From Coriobacteriia bacterium (lineage in GTDB: Bacteria > Actinomycetota > Coriobacteriia > Coriobacteriales > UBA8131): a DNA stretch of 5,268 bases. Location: contig WRFC01000069.1 in the NCBI GenBank assembly GCA_009779015.1, positions 1-5,268 on the forward strand. The letters are read 5' to 3'. This document shows positions 1-5,201 of this stretch, in pieces. Positions within the stretch are counted from its first letter, which is position 1. The number at the start of each line of letters is the position of its first letter. The notes under the pieces were generated by a model, which was not told the origin of the DNA, did no database searches, and worked only from the letters and a program-made list of their open reading frames with translations. The position numbers and the translations under genes were made by a program.

Positions 1-1009
1 CACGGCCGAGCGGGGCGCCTAACACGCGCATGCCTTTGCCGCTCAACCAGTCTGGGGCCGAGACAAAGAAGTCGGTCTTGGCCTCTAGTATCTGCCAGGC
101 CAGGGTCGAGGCCTCGCCGCAGGCCAGTCCGGCCATCACGGTGTCAAGGCTGCCGCCGACTGCGGTCAAACGCCCGTTTTGGATTGAACGGTAGAGGCAG
201 TCGGCCGCCGCCGACTCGATCACGCAGACGACCGGGCAGTCGGCGCCAAAGACTTGCGTTAAGTAACCTTGCACGGCACCGGCCAAAGAGCCGACGCCGG
301 CCTGGACAAAGACATGGGTCGGGCGGCCAGAACCGGCTGCCGCCATGCCCTCGATGGCCTCGGCCACGAGTGTCGAGTAGCCCTGCATGATGTAGCCGGG
401 GATCTCTTCATAGCCCGGCCAGGCCGTGTCTTGGACAAGCACGCCCTGGGGGTCGGCATCGGCCAGGCCCTTCATAAAGCGCACGGTATCGTCGTAATTG
501 AGGTCCGTGACCCAGGCCTTGGCGCCCTCATTCTGAATGGCCGCGAGACGATAGGCCGAGCTGCCGGCCGGCATGCCGACGACTGCGGCCTGGTTCAGCT
601 GGCGTGCCGCCCAGGCCACGCCCCGCCCATGGTTGCCGTCCGTGGCCGTATAAAAGGCCAGGTCGCCCAGTGCGGCCTTGGCCTCGGTCGACCTTAATTC
701 ATCGTAACTGAGCTCGTCCAGGCCGAGGCCGAGGCGTTCGGCCATAATCTTGGCAATCGCATAACTGCCGCCCAGGACCTTAAAGGCCTTGAGGCCAAAG
801 CGCTCTGACTCATCCTTTACAAAAAGCGCTTTCAACCCCCAACGATCGGCAAGCCCGTCCAGCTTGACCAAGGGCGTCTGGGCATAGGCGGGTATGCTGC
901 AGTGAAAAGCGCGCACCTGTCTGACGGCATCCGCTGCCAAGAGGGCAAGCGCGCTCGGGTCGTTTGGGCTTTTTCTGGCGTTCTTTAGGCAGTTGATGGG
1001 GCCAAGCAT
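1..1009 (-). CDS. dpaL: Diaminopropionate ammonia-lyase (DpaL/YgeX), 3' end cut by the window edge
   Basis: This is a fold-type II PLP enzyme of the cytoplasm that splits 2,3-diaminopropionate into pyruvate and two ammonia. The 336 visible residues align from end to end with remembered E. coli YgeX (398 aa), so about 60 C-terminal residues lie beyond the left edge. The PLP-lysine motif FGLKAFKVLGG places the lysine at residue 77, the same number as in E. coli. TATDGNHGRGVAWAA follows at 121-135, and its Asp124 matches catalytic Asp120 of E. coli. VQDTAWPGY follows at 192-200, and its Asp194 matches Asp189. The glycine loop QAGVGSLAG is at 236-244 and MAGLACGE at 292-299. The ATG at 1009 is the first after an in-frame TGA at 1022-1024; its ribosome binding site is weak (AAGAG, 6 nt spacing). 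It follows ridA by 55 nt across two hairpins. In purine-degrading anaerobes this enzyme sits at the end of the pathway. The family call is very secure; the role in purine use is inferred from neighbours. Confidence 0.96.
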   Translation of the reverse strand, partial: MLGPINCLKNARKSPNDPSALALLAADAVRQVRAFHCSIPAYAQTPLVKLDGLADRWGLKALFVKDESERFGLKAFKVLGGSYAIAKIMAERLGLGLDELSYDELRSTEAKAALGDLAFYTATDGNHGRGVAWAARQLNQAAVVGMPAGSSAYRLAAIQNEGAKAWVTDLNYDDTVRFMKGLADADPQGVLVQDTAWPGYEEIPGYIMQGYSTLVAEAIEGMAAAGSGRPTHVFVQAGVGSLAGAVQGYLTQVFGADCPVVCVIESAAADCLYRSIQNGRLTAVGGSLDTVMAGLACGEASTLAWQILEAKTDFFVSAPDWLSGKGMRVLGAPLGR

Positions 1010-1064
1010 TTGCCGCTCTTTTCAAAAAGCCTCATAGAGGCCATGGTCATCGCCTGACCTTTGG
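1010..1064 (-). other. ridA-dpaL intercistronic region with two RNA hairpins
   Basis: The 55-nt spacer holds two potential stem-loops in the minus-strand transcript. The larger spans 1048-1074 and therefore also covers the ridA stop codon. It pairs CATCGC with GCGATG and TGACC with GGTCA around an AAA loop, and the single intervening position is a G-U pair in the minus-strand RNA but a C-A mismatch in the plus-strand RNA, giving 12 pairs in the sense direction. The smaller spans 1029-1041 (GCCTC, loop TAT, GAGGC) and is followed at once by five T, then by the weak dpaL ribosome binding site. The pairing is seen directly; any effect on stability or relative expression is inference. Confidence 0.6.
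1024..1042 (-). terminator. Short terminator-like hairpin with T5 just before dpaL
   Basis: On the minus strand GCCTC-TAT-GAGGC is followed directly by TTTTT, the form of a minimal intrinsic terminator. The stem is only 5 bp (6 with a G-U pair), the loop is 3 nt and the T-run is short, and dpaL starts about 15 nt later. It would therefore at most act as a partial terminator or attenuator between ridA and dpaL, not as an operon end. It may also be chance. Confidence 0.3.
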
Positions 1065-1448
1065 TCAAGCGATGGCGATGGCCTCGATTTCGATCAACAC
1101 GGCCTTGGGCAAGGCGCGCACGGCCAGGGCCGAGCGCGAGGGAAGCTCTGGGCCAGTAAAAAAGCGGGCATAGACTTCGTTCATGGCGGCAAAATCATCC
1201 ATGTCAGCCATAAAGACGGTCGTTTTCACGACTTTCTCGAGCCCCGAGCCAGCGGCCTCGAGCAAGGCCTTGAGGTTGGTTAGGACCTGCGTGGTCTGAG
1301 CGCAGATCTCGTTGCCCACGACCGCGCCGGTCGTTGGGTCAAGCGGGATCTGCCCAGAGGTAAAGACCAGGTTACCGACCTTGTTGGCTTGGGCATATGG
1401 CCCAATCGCCGCTGGGGCCTGGTCTGTCTTGATGATAACCCGTGGCAT
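1065..1448 (-). CDS. ridA: RidA family 2-iminobutanoate/2-iminopropanoate deaminase
   Basis: This cytoplasmic trimeric enzyme hydrolyses reactive enamines and imines such as 2-aminoacrylate/2-iminopropionate to keto acids plus ammonia. The 127-aa product has the normal family length (E. coli RidA is 128 aa) and aligns along its whole length: APAAIGPYAQA at 11-21, TSGQIPLDP at 30-38, VKTTVFMADMDDFAAMN at 74-90, and the family signature PSRSALAVRALPKAVLIEIE at 103-122. The substrate-binding arginine falls at Arg105 and the conserved glutamate at Glu120, as in E. coli, which marks it as the active RidA subfamily and not one of the arginine-lacking Rid groups. I chose the ATG at 1448 because AGGAG lies 7 nt before it and the product then begins MPRVIIKTDQ; an in-frame start at 1481 adds 11 unlike residues. 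It lies between the PAS-HTH regulator and dpaL. Since DpaL chemistry passes through 2-aminoacrylate, a dedicated clean-up role is likely. Confidence 0.96.
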   Translation of the reverse strand: MPRVIIKTDQAPAAIGPYAQANKVGNLVFTSGQIPLDPTTGAVVGNEICAQTTQVLTNLKALLEAAGSGLEKVVKTTVFMADMDDFAAMNEVYARFFTGPELPSRSALAVRALPKAVLIEIEAIAIA

Positions 1449-1517
1449 GGATGGTCTCCTCTCTGTCATTTTTTCATACACGTCTATAGACTGGCTGGGC
1501 CATTTTGGCCTGAGCCC
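1449..1517 (-). promoter_or_regulatory. Regulator-ridA spacer: hairpin and 10-bp palindrome
   Basis: The 69-nt gap before ridA contains an imperfect hairpin at 1493-1516, with GGCC/GGCC around AAAAT and outer arms GGCT and AGCC. Next comes a perfect 10-bp palindrome, GTCTATAGAC, at 1482-1491, and then the strong ridA ribosome binding site. No good -35/-10 pair was found here, so ridA probably reads through from the regulator gene. The palindrome could be a protein-binding site, possibly for the regulator encoded just upstream, but no second copy was found in the window. Function is inference. Confidence 0.35.
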
Positions 1518-2180
1518 TCAATCGTCGGCCAACAAAGGCCGGCTGCTGCTGATGCCCAGATAGTTATAGAGCGTGTATTTAGAGATACAGTAGTACTCGG
1601 CAATCCGCTCAGAGCTCTTCTTGATCAAGAAGGCGCCTTTGCGGTCCAGGTATTTGAGGGCCAGCATCTTGTCTTCTTTGGTCATTGAGGCCACCGGTTT
1701 GCCCACGACACGATGCGACTCCCTGATCAACTGGGATAAAAGGTCCTCGACATTGTCGACGATCGTTCCGGAACTGCTAGAGCTCTCTTCGGTCTCGAGC
1801 AGGCCACGGATCGCCCGTTCGGCCAAGATCATGTCCGAGATATCATAATTGACACCAAATATCGCAATCACTTTGCCTTCTTCGTTGCGCAGGTTAAAAG
1901 TCGAGCACTTCAAGGTCTTTCCAGACTTGGAGTTCATGATGTAACCATAGTGGTCCTCGACCTCACTGCCTTTCTTTGCCTGCAAAGCCGGTTCTGACGC
2001 ACTGTCCCCCACTTTTCGCCCTGTCACGTCACCGTTCTCGATGATGGCAATCGAATTCTCTAGCCCATTTGTGATGTTATGGACGACCACTTCGCAGTTC
2101 TTGCCAAAATGGTTACTCAAACCCTTTGCTAAAGTGGCCAGTATCGGTCTCAGATTATTGAATTCCTGCTCGCTAGACAT
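1518..2180 (-). CDS. YheO/DauR-like transcriptional regulator: PAS-like sensor plus C-terminal HTH
   Basis: This is a 220-aa DNA-binding regulator of the YheO/DauR type. Residues about 10-120 form the YheO-like PAS domain, seen in the opening LRPILATLAKGLSNHFGKN, VVVHNI at 31-36, and the pair KCSTFNLRNEEGKVIAIFGV and NYDIS at 91-115. A linker with the run ESSSSSG (132-138) leads to the HTH_22-type domain at about 160-210, whose recognition region reads RIAEYYCISKYTLYNYL (192-208). Family members act on amino-acid and related catabolic genes; DauR represses D-arginine use. The ligand here is unknown. The ATG at 2180 has AAGGAG 8 nt upstream and a probable promoter of its own. The gene is visibly less GC-rich (about 48% in sampled stretches) than the permease (about 70%). 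It precedes ridA and dpaL on the same strand and is the obvious candidate to control them. Family call is strong, target genes inferred. Confidence 0.92.
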   Translation of the reverse strand: MSSEQEFNNLRPILATLAKGLSNHFGKNCEVVVHNITNGLENSIAIIENGDVTGRKVGDSASEPALQAKKGSEVEDHYGYIMNSKSGKTLKCSTFNLRNEEGKVIAIFGVNYDISDMILAERAIRGLLETEESSSSSGTIVDNVEDLLSQLIRESHRVVGKPVASMTKEDKMLALKYLDRKGAFLIKKSSERIAEYYCISKYTLYNYLGISSSRPLLADD

Positions 2181-2249
2181 TATTTTCTCTCCTTAAGTCA
2201 GTAGTACGTCCGAAAGAACCCCCCGTCTACTTTTTGCTAACTGTTCCGA

Positions 2250-2278
2250 CTAATATCCACCAATTTTGCCCCTTTCAA
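2250..2278 (-). promoter_or_regulatory. Probable sigma70 promoter for the regulator-ridA-dpaL unit
   Basis: On the minus strand, TTGAAA (2273-2278, five of six matches to the -35 consensus) is separated by exactly 17 nt from TATTAG (2250-2255, four of six matches to the -10 consensus). Transcription would start near 2243, leaving a leader of about 60 nt before the AAGGAG site of the regulator. The region is markedly more AT-rich than the flanking genes, as promoters usually are. It lies in the longest spacer of the window. No clear operator repeat was found. Confidence 0.5.
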
Positions 2279-2295
2279 AAATCATCCAATTCTTC

Positions 2296-2331
2296 CCCTG
2301 CAAAAAAACCGAAAACCTATTGAAAAAGCGG
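2296..2331 (-). terminator. Weak candidate terminator after the small unknown gene
   Basis: Just past the stop codon of the unknown gene, the minus strand carries CGG followed by seven T (2302-2308). An upstream AAGCCG inside the last codons can pair with CGGTTT (one G-U pair) across a loop of about 17 nt. The T-run is good but the stem is short and the loop long, so termination would be inefficient. Its position between the upper genes and the regulator's promoter is what one would expect of a unit boundary. Confidence 0.28.
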
Positions 2332-2712
2332 CTTCTCCTTTACGAATTTTGCAACTACCTGGTTCTCTCTGTCCAGATAGACCAGTCGCCCAAGTCGATA
2401 ATCCGCGCTTGCCATAGCACTGGCAAGGCCTTCGACCTCATTGATGTCGACCGTATCAAATTCGTAACCACTTTGAAATACGCTTGTTTTGCCCCAGAAC
2501 CGTCCCATCTCCACATTTTTGACCGAGCTGATCATAGCGCTTTGATTAAGCATGTCTACCAACGCCAAGGTGGGCGGCAGATAGACGGCCGTAAAGACAA
2601 TGGCGCCTGTGGTGGCGCTGCCTGAGACACCGTTAAGACTGCGGCTAGAGGCCGCTTGGGGCGCCGGGCCACGCTGGGGCGCCGGGCCACGCTGGGGCGC
2701 CGAGGCGCCCAT
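2317..2712 (-). CDS. Small protein of unknown function with Pro/Gln/Arg repeat, next to purine permease
   Basis: I do not recognise this protein and assign no function. From the ATG at 2712 it has 131 aa. I prefer this start because GGGAG lies 6 nt before it. An in-frame ATG at 2763, one base after the permease stop, would add 17 residues (MSQAMQIQQN...) and allow translational coupling but has no clear ribosome binding site. Near the N-terminus is a low-complexity repeat, APQRGP-APQRGP-APQ, encoded by an 18-bp tandem repeat. After it comes an apparently folded stretch of about 95 residues: a hydrophobic segment GAIVFTAVYLPPTLALVDML, then a polar, strand-rich part with MGRFWGKTSVFQSGYEFDTVDINEVEG and a C-terminal LGRLVYLDRENQVVAKFVKEKP. 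There is no clear signal peptide, and the hydrophobic segment is interrupted by PP, so a membrane helix is doubtful. Base composition falls from the GC-rich repeat to about 53% GC near the end. Its position behind the permease suggests a link to purine uptake or oxidation; this is only inference. Confidence 0.72.
   Translation of the reverse strand: MGASAPQRGPAPQRGPAPQAASSRSLNGVSGSATTGAIVFTAVYLPPTLALVDMLNQSAMISSVKNVEMGRFWGKTSVFQSGYEFDTVDINEVEGLASAMASADYRLGRLVYLDRENQVVAKFVKEKPLFQ
2657..2702. repeat. 18-bp tandem repeat, two full copies and a partial third
   Basis: The unit TGGGGCGCCGGGCCACGC occurs identically at 2657-2674 and 2675-2692, and its first nine bases recur from 2693. Read on the minus strand it encodes a six-residue unit (GPAPQR in one phasing) of the unknown small protein. 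Because the unit is a multiple of three, copy-number change would lengthen or shorten the protein without a frameshift. The identical copies suggest recent duplication. Confidence 0.85.
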
Positions 2713-2764
2713 GGCCTTCTCCCGATTATTTATGTTCTGCTGAATCTGCATGGCCTGGGACATC

Positions 2765-4273
2765 CTAGATCTTGAAGACGACTTGGAGGACGAAGTTGAC
2801 GATGAAGATGCCCGAGACCACCCAGGCGATCGGGTGCACCTCTTTGACCTTGCCCGAGACGGCCTTGACGATGACATACGAGATAAAGCCGAAGGCGATG
2901 CCGTTGGTGATGCTGTAAGAGAGGGGCATGATGACGGCGGCCAAGAAGGCCGGGATGGCGATCTCGAGCTTTTTCCAGTCGATGTCCACGAAGGCCGACA
3001 TCATCATGGCGCCGACTACTATCAGTGCCGGGGCCGTAGCGGCGCTGGGCACGGCTTGGATAAAGGGCGAGAAGACGATGCAGAGGGCAAACAGGGCGGC
3101 GATGACCAACGAGGTCAGGCCGGTGCGCCCGCCCTCGGCGATGCCGGCCGACGACTCGACGTAGACTGTCGTGTTGGAGGTGCCGACCAGGGCGCCGACG
3201 GTCGTGGCGCTGAGGTCGGCGACCAGGGCGCGGTCGAGGCGCGAGCCCATGTTGCGCCCGGTCTCGAACTTCTGCCAGTCGGCGTCGTCAAAGATGCCGC
3301 TTTTTTTGCCGGTGCCGATGAAGGTGCCGATGCAGTCGAAGATATCGGTCAGAATAAAGCCGACGGCGGCCGTGACCACCAGCATGGCGCGCGCCGGCTG
3401 GGCAAAGAGCCCGGCAAAGTCCAGCTTAAAGGCCGTGTTCTGGATTGCCCCGATTGTCGAGCCGTAACTGGCAAAGCTGAAATTAAGGTTGCCGATGCCG
3501 GTCAGCGGGGTGCCCAAGACGCCCGTCAGGTCGAGGATGATGCCGATGGCCGTGGTGGCCAGAATGCCGATCAAGATGGCGCCTTTAACGTGCCGGACCA
3601 AGAGGATGATCATCAAGACCAGCCCGAACATACCCAGTATCAGGCTGGGTGCCGAAAATGTGACCAAGGCCGGTACGGTGTTGGCGGCCGCGCCCACCAC
3701 GGTGTCGCCGACCGCCCCGACCGGGCCGGTGATTGCGCTGCCGCCGGGGATGACCGAGAGGAAGGGGCCAGAGGCCGTGAACTTGAAGAGGCCGAGGTCC
3801 TTGAAGCCGATATAGGCGATGAACATCCCGATGCCGCCGGCGATCGCGGCCTGGAGTATCTTGGGCATCGCCCTGATGATGGCCTTGCGCAGGCCCGAGA
3901 AGGTGATGATGATGTTGATGACGCCGCAGATCAAAACCAGGGCCAGCGCCTGTTGCCAGGTAAAGCCCATCGTAAAGCAGACCGTAAAGGTAAAGAAGGC
4001 ATTGAGGCCCATGCCGGGCGCCAAGCCATAGGGCACATTGGCCACAAAGGCCATGATCAGGGTACCGACGATCGAGGCGATGATCGTGGCCATCAGGACC
4101 CCGTTGAAGTCCATGCCTGTTAAAGACAAGATCTGCGGGTTGACGAAGATGATGTAGGCCATCGTAAAGAAGGTCGTAATGCCTGCGATCAGCTCGGTCC
4201 GCGCATTCGTGCCAAACTCCTTGAGATGAAAGACCCTCTCAAGTATCCCTTGTCCCCCGCCATTCTTTGCCAT
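2765..4273 (-). CDS. NCS2 family purine permease, AzgA/PbuG type (guanine/hypoxanthine/adenine or xanthine)
   Basis: This is an integral inner-membrane purine transporter of the AzgA-like NCS2 branch, normally a 14-helix proton symporter with two inverted repeats. The 502-aa product opens with the AzgA-type ERVFHLKEFGTNARTELIAG (12-31) and TTFFTMAYIIFVNP (33-46). The substrate-region motif APGMGLNAFF is at 85-94, the second-repeat motif TDIFDCIGTFIGTG at 309-322, GTSNTTVYVESSAGIAEGGR at 364-383, and the C-terminal VKEVHPI at 476-482. Many hydrophobic helices are visible between them. It resembles remembered B. subtilis PbuG throughout but is some 60 residues longer, mainly around residues 165-205. 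The ATG at 4273 has AGGAGG 5 nt before it. The gene sits 79 nt after the molybdenum hydroxylase subunit. The exact base transported cannot be read from sequence; an oxidisable purine is inferred from context. An A7 run in codons 323-325 could be prone to slippage. Confidence 0.94.
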   Translation of the reverse strand: MAKNGGGQGILERVFHLKEFGTNARTELIAGITTFFTMAYIIFVNPQILSLTGMDFNGVLMATIIASIVGTLIMAFVANVPYGLAPGMGLNAFFTFTVCFTMGFTWQQALALVLICGVINIIITFSGLRKAIIRAMPKILQAAIAGGIGMFIAYIGFKDLGLFKFTASGPFLSVIPGGSAITGPVGAVGDTVVGAAANTVPALVTFSAPSLILGMFGLVLMIILLVRHVKGAILIGILATTAIGIILDLTGVLGTPLTGIGNLNFSFASYGSTIGAIQNTAFKLDFAGLFAQPARAMLVVTAAVGFILTDIFDCIGTFIGTGKKSGIFDDADWQKFETGRNMGSRLDRALVADLSATTVGALVGTSNTTVYVESSAGIAEGGRTGLTSLVIAALFALCIVFSPFIQAVPSAATAPALIVVGAMMMSAFVDIDWKKLEIAIPAFLAAVIMPLSYSITNGIAFGFISYVIVKAVSGKVKEVHPIAWVVSGIFIVNFVLQVVFKI

Positions 4274-4352
4274 ACAGTCCTCCTGTTCGACTCATTCGCC
4301 AAAGCCTGCTCGCCCATCAGTGGCCAGGCCTTGGCCTCCCCTGTAGAACTCG
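4274..4352 (-). other. Hydroxylase-permease spacer with one hairpin
   Basis: The 79-nt spacer contains GGCCA-AGGCC-TGGCC at 4322-4336 on the minus strand, a 5-bp stem with a 5-nt loop. No T-run follows, so it is not an intrinsic terminator. No convincing promoter was seen before the permease's AGGAGG site. The permease therefore most likely shares a transcript with the upstream FAD subunit. Confidence 0.35.
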
Positions 4353-5201
4353 TCAACCACCGAGGCGGCTGAGCAAGAACCATCGCGCCAGGCGGATACA
4401 GACGAGCTTTCGATACTCGGCTGAGACCCGTCCCCCTTTTGGCTCGATCTTCTCTGCCAGTCTTTCTAGATACTGCTCGACTATTAAGAGGGCTGTTGCC
4501 CGGCTCTGGCCGAGGAACAGCCCGTCTAACTCGGGATACCTGATAAAAACGTCGCCGACGGCGCCAAAGGCCAACGAGGCGTGGGCGACCAGGCCGTCGT
4601 CGTCTAGCGCCAGCAGCCCGGCCAACGAGACGCGCGAGATGGCCAGCGCCGCGCGGGCACCGACCTTGATAAAGCGGGCACCGTCGAGGTGCGCGGTCGG
4701 CAGCTGGACCTCGACGATCAGCTCGTCTGGCCGGCGAATGGTCTTGTTGCGCCCCAGGTAGAAGTCTGTCAGCGCCACCAGCCGCTGCCCCCGGCGATAG
4801 CTGGCTAAGAGCAGCTTGGCCTCGGCGGCGTAGGCTACCAAGGCACCGTCGGCCTTGGGGCTGGCATTGGCGATGTTGCCGCCCAGGGTGGCCAGGTTGC
4901 GGACCGCCGGCGCGGCGATCTGGGCGATCGCCTCTTTGAGCACGGCCGGCGCCTCTGGCTGCCTTAATAACTGACTGAAGGTCAGGCCTGCCCCGATATG
5001 CAGCACGTCGCCCACGGCCCTGAAGGCTTTTAGCTCGGGTATCTTGTGCAAGAAGACAAAGGGGCCGTTGTTGCCCTCTTTGGCCATCAGGTCGGTACCG
5101 CCGGCATAGGGGGTCAGAGGGGGCAGCGTCTCGGCCGCCAACAGCTGAAGGGCCGCAGCCAGGCTTTCGGGGGCAAACCGGGTTTGGCTGGAGGCTACCA
5201 T
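4353..5201 (-). CDS. FAD-binding subunit of a molybdenum hydroxylase (XdhB/CoxM/YgfM-like)
   Basis: This is the medium, flavin-carrying subunit of a xanthine dehydrogenase-type enzyme. It passes electrons from the molybdenum and iron-sulfur subunits to the acceptor in the cytoplasm. The 282-aa length is usual for separately encoded subunits (E. coli XdhB is 292). The N-terminal FAD-binding domain (about 5-170) carries both FAD motifs, YAGGTDLM at 32-39 and TLGGNIANASPKAD at 105-118, with PAVRNLA just before the second. The C-terminal domain (about 175-275) opens with the family pattern GARAALAISRVSLAG at 181-195 and ends with AEYRKLVCIRLAR at 261-273. The ATG at 5201 has GGGGGG a few bases upstream and overlaps the stop of a probable upstream frame by 7 nt. 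The motifs resemble XdhB/CoxM more than E. coli YgfM. The partners (molybdopterin and 2Fe-2S subunits) are not in the window, and substrate is inferred as a purine from the adjacent permease and dpaL. Confidence 0.93.
   Translation of the reverse strand: MVASSQTRFAPESLAAALQLLAAETLPPLTPYAGGTDLMAKEGNNGPFVFLHKIPELKAFRAVGDVLHIGAGLTFSQLLRQPEAPAVLKEAIAQIAAPAVRNLATLGGNIANASPKADGALVAYAAEAKLLLASYRRGQRLVALTDFYLGRNKTIRRPDELIVEVQLPTAHLDGARFIKVGARAALAISRVSLAGLLALDDDGLVAHASLAFGAVGDVFIRYPELDGLFLGQSRATALLIVEQYLERLAEKIEPKGGRVSAEYRKLVCIRLARWFLLSRLGG

Noticed and set aside
269..697. Plus-strand open frame of 142 codons
   Set aside because: It is antisense to the most conserved part of dpaL and has no recognisable domain.
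810..1025. Minus-strand frame starting with TTG at 1025
   Set aside because: It overlaps the start of dpaL in another frame; the dpaL frame aligns with known DpaL from near its first residues.
1065..1481. ridA start at 1481
   Set aside because: It adds residues unlike RidA and ignores the AGGAG placed 7 nt before the ATG at 1448; the shorter form matches the family length and residue numbering.
2266..2625. Plus-strand open frame of 119 codons over the small unknown gene
   Set aside because: No ribosome binding site was seen and it is convergent with same-strand operon logic; the minus frame has operon spacing and a good site at 2719-2723.
2317..2877. Extension of the small unknown gene upstream to 2877
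   Set aside because: The extra N-terminal part is Ser/Arg-rich and lies within the permease coding region out of frame. Starts at 2763 or 2712 are far more plausible.
3301..3307. A7 run in the permease (codons 323-325) as a programmed frameshift site
   Set aside because: The AAA AAA AGC context could slip, but no stimulatory structure was identified and the protein continues normally with conserved motifs after it. A chance run is sufficient explanation.
2750..4123. Long plus-strand open frame (457 codons) opposite the permease
   Set aside because: It is antisense to a gene with unmistakable NCS2 motifs, its product is a low-complexity Asp/Gly/Arg/Gln mixture, and no ribosome binding site is evident. 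It is an artefact of high GC and biased third positions.
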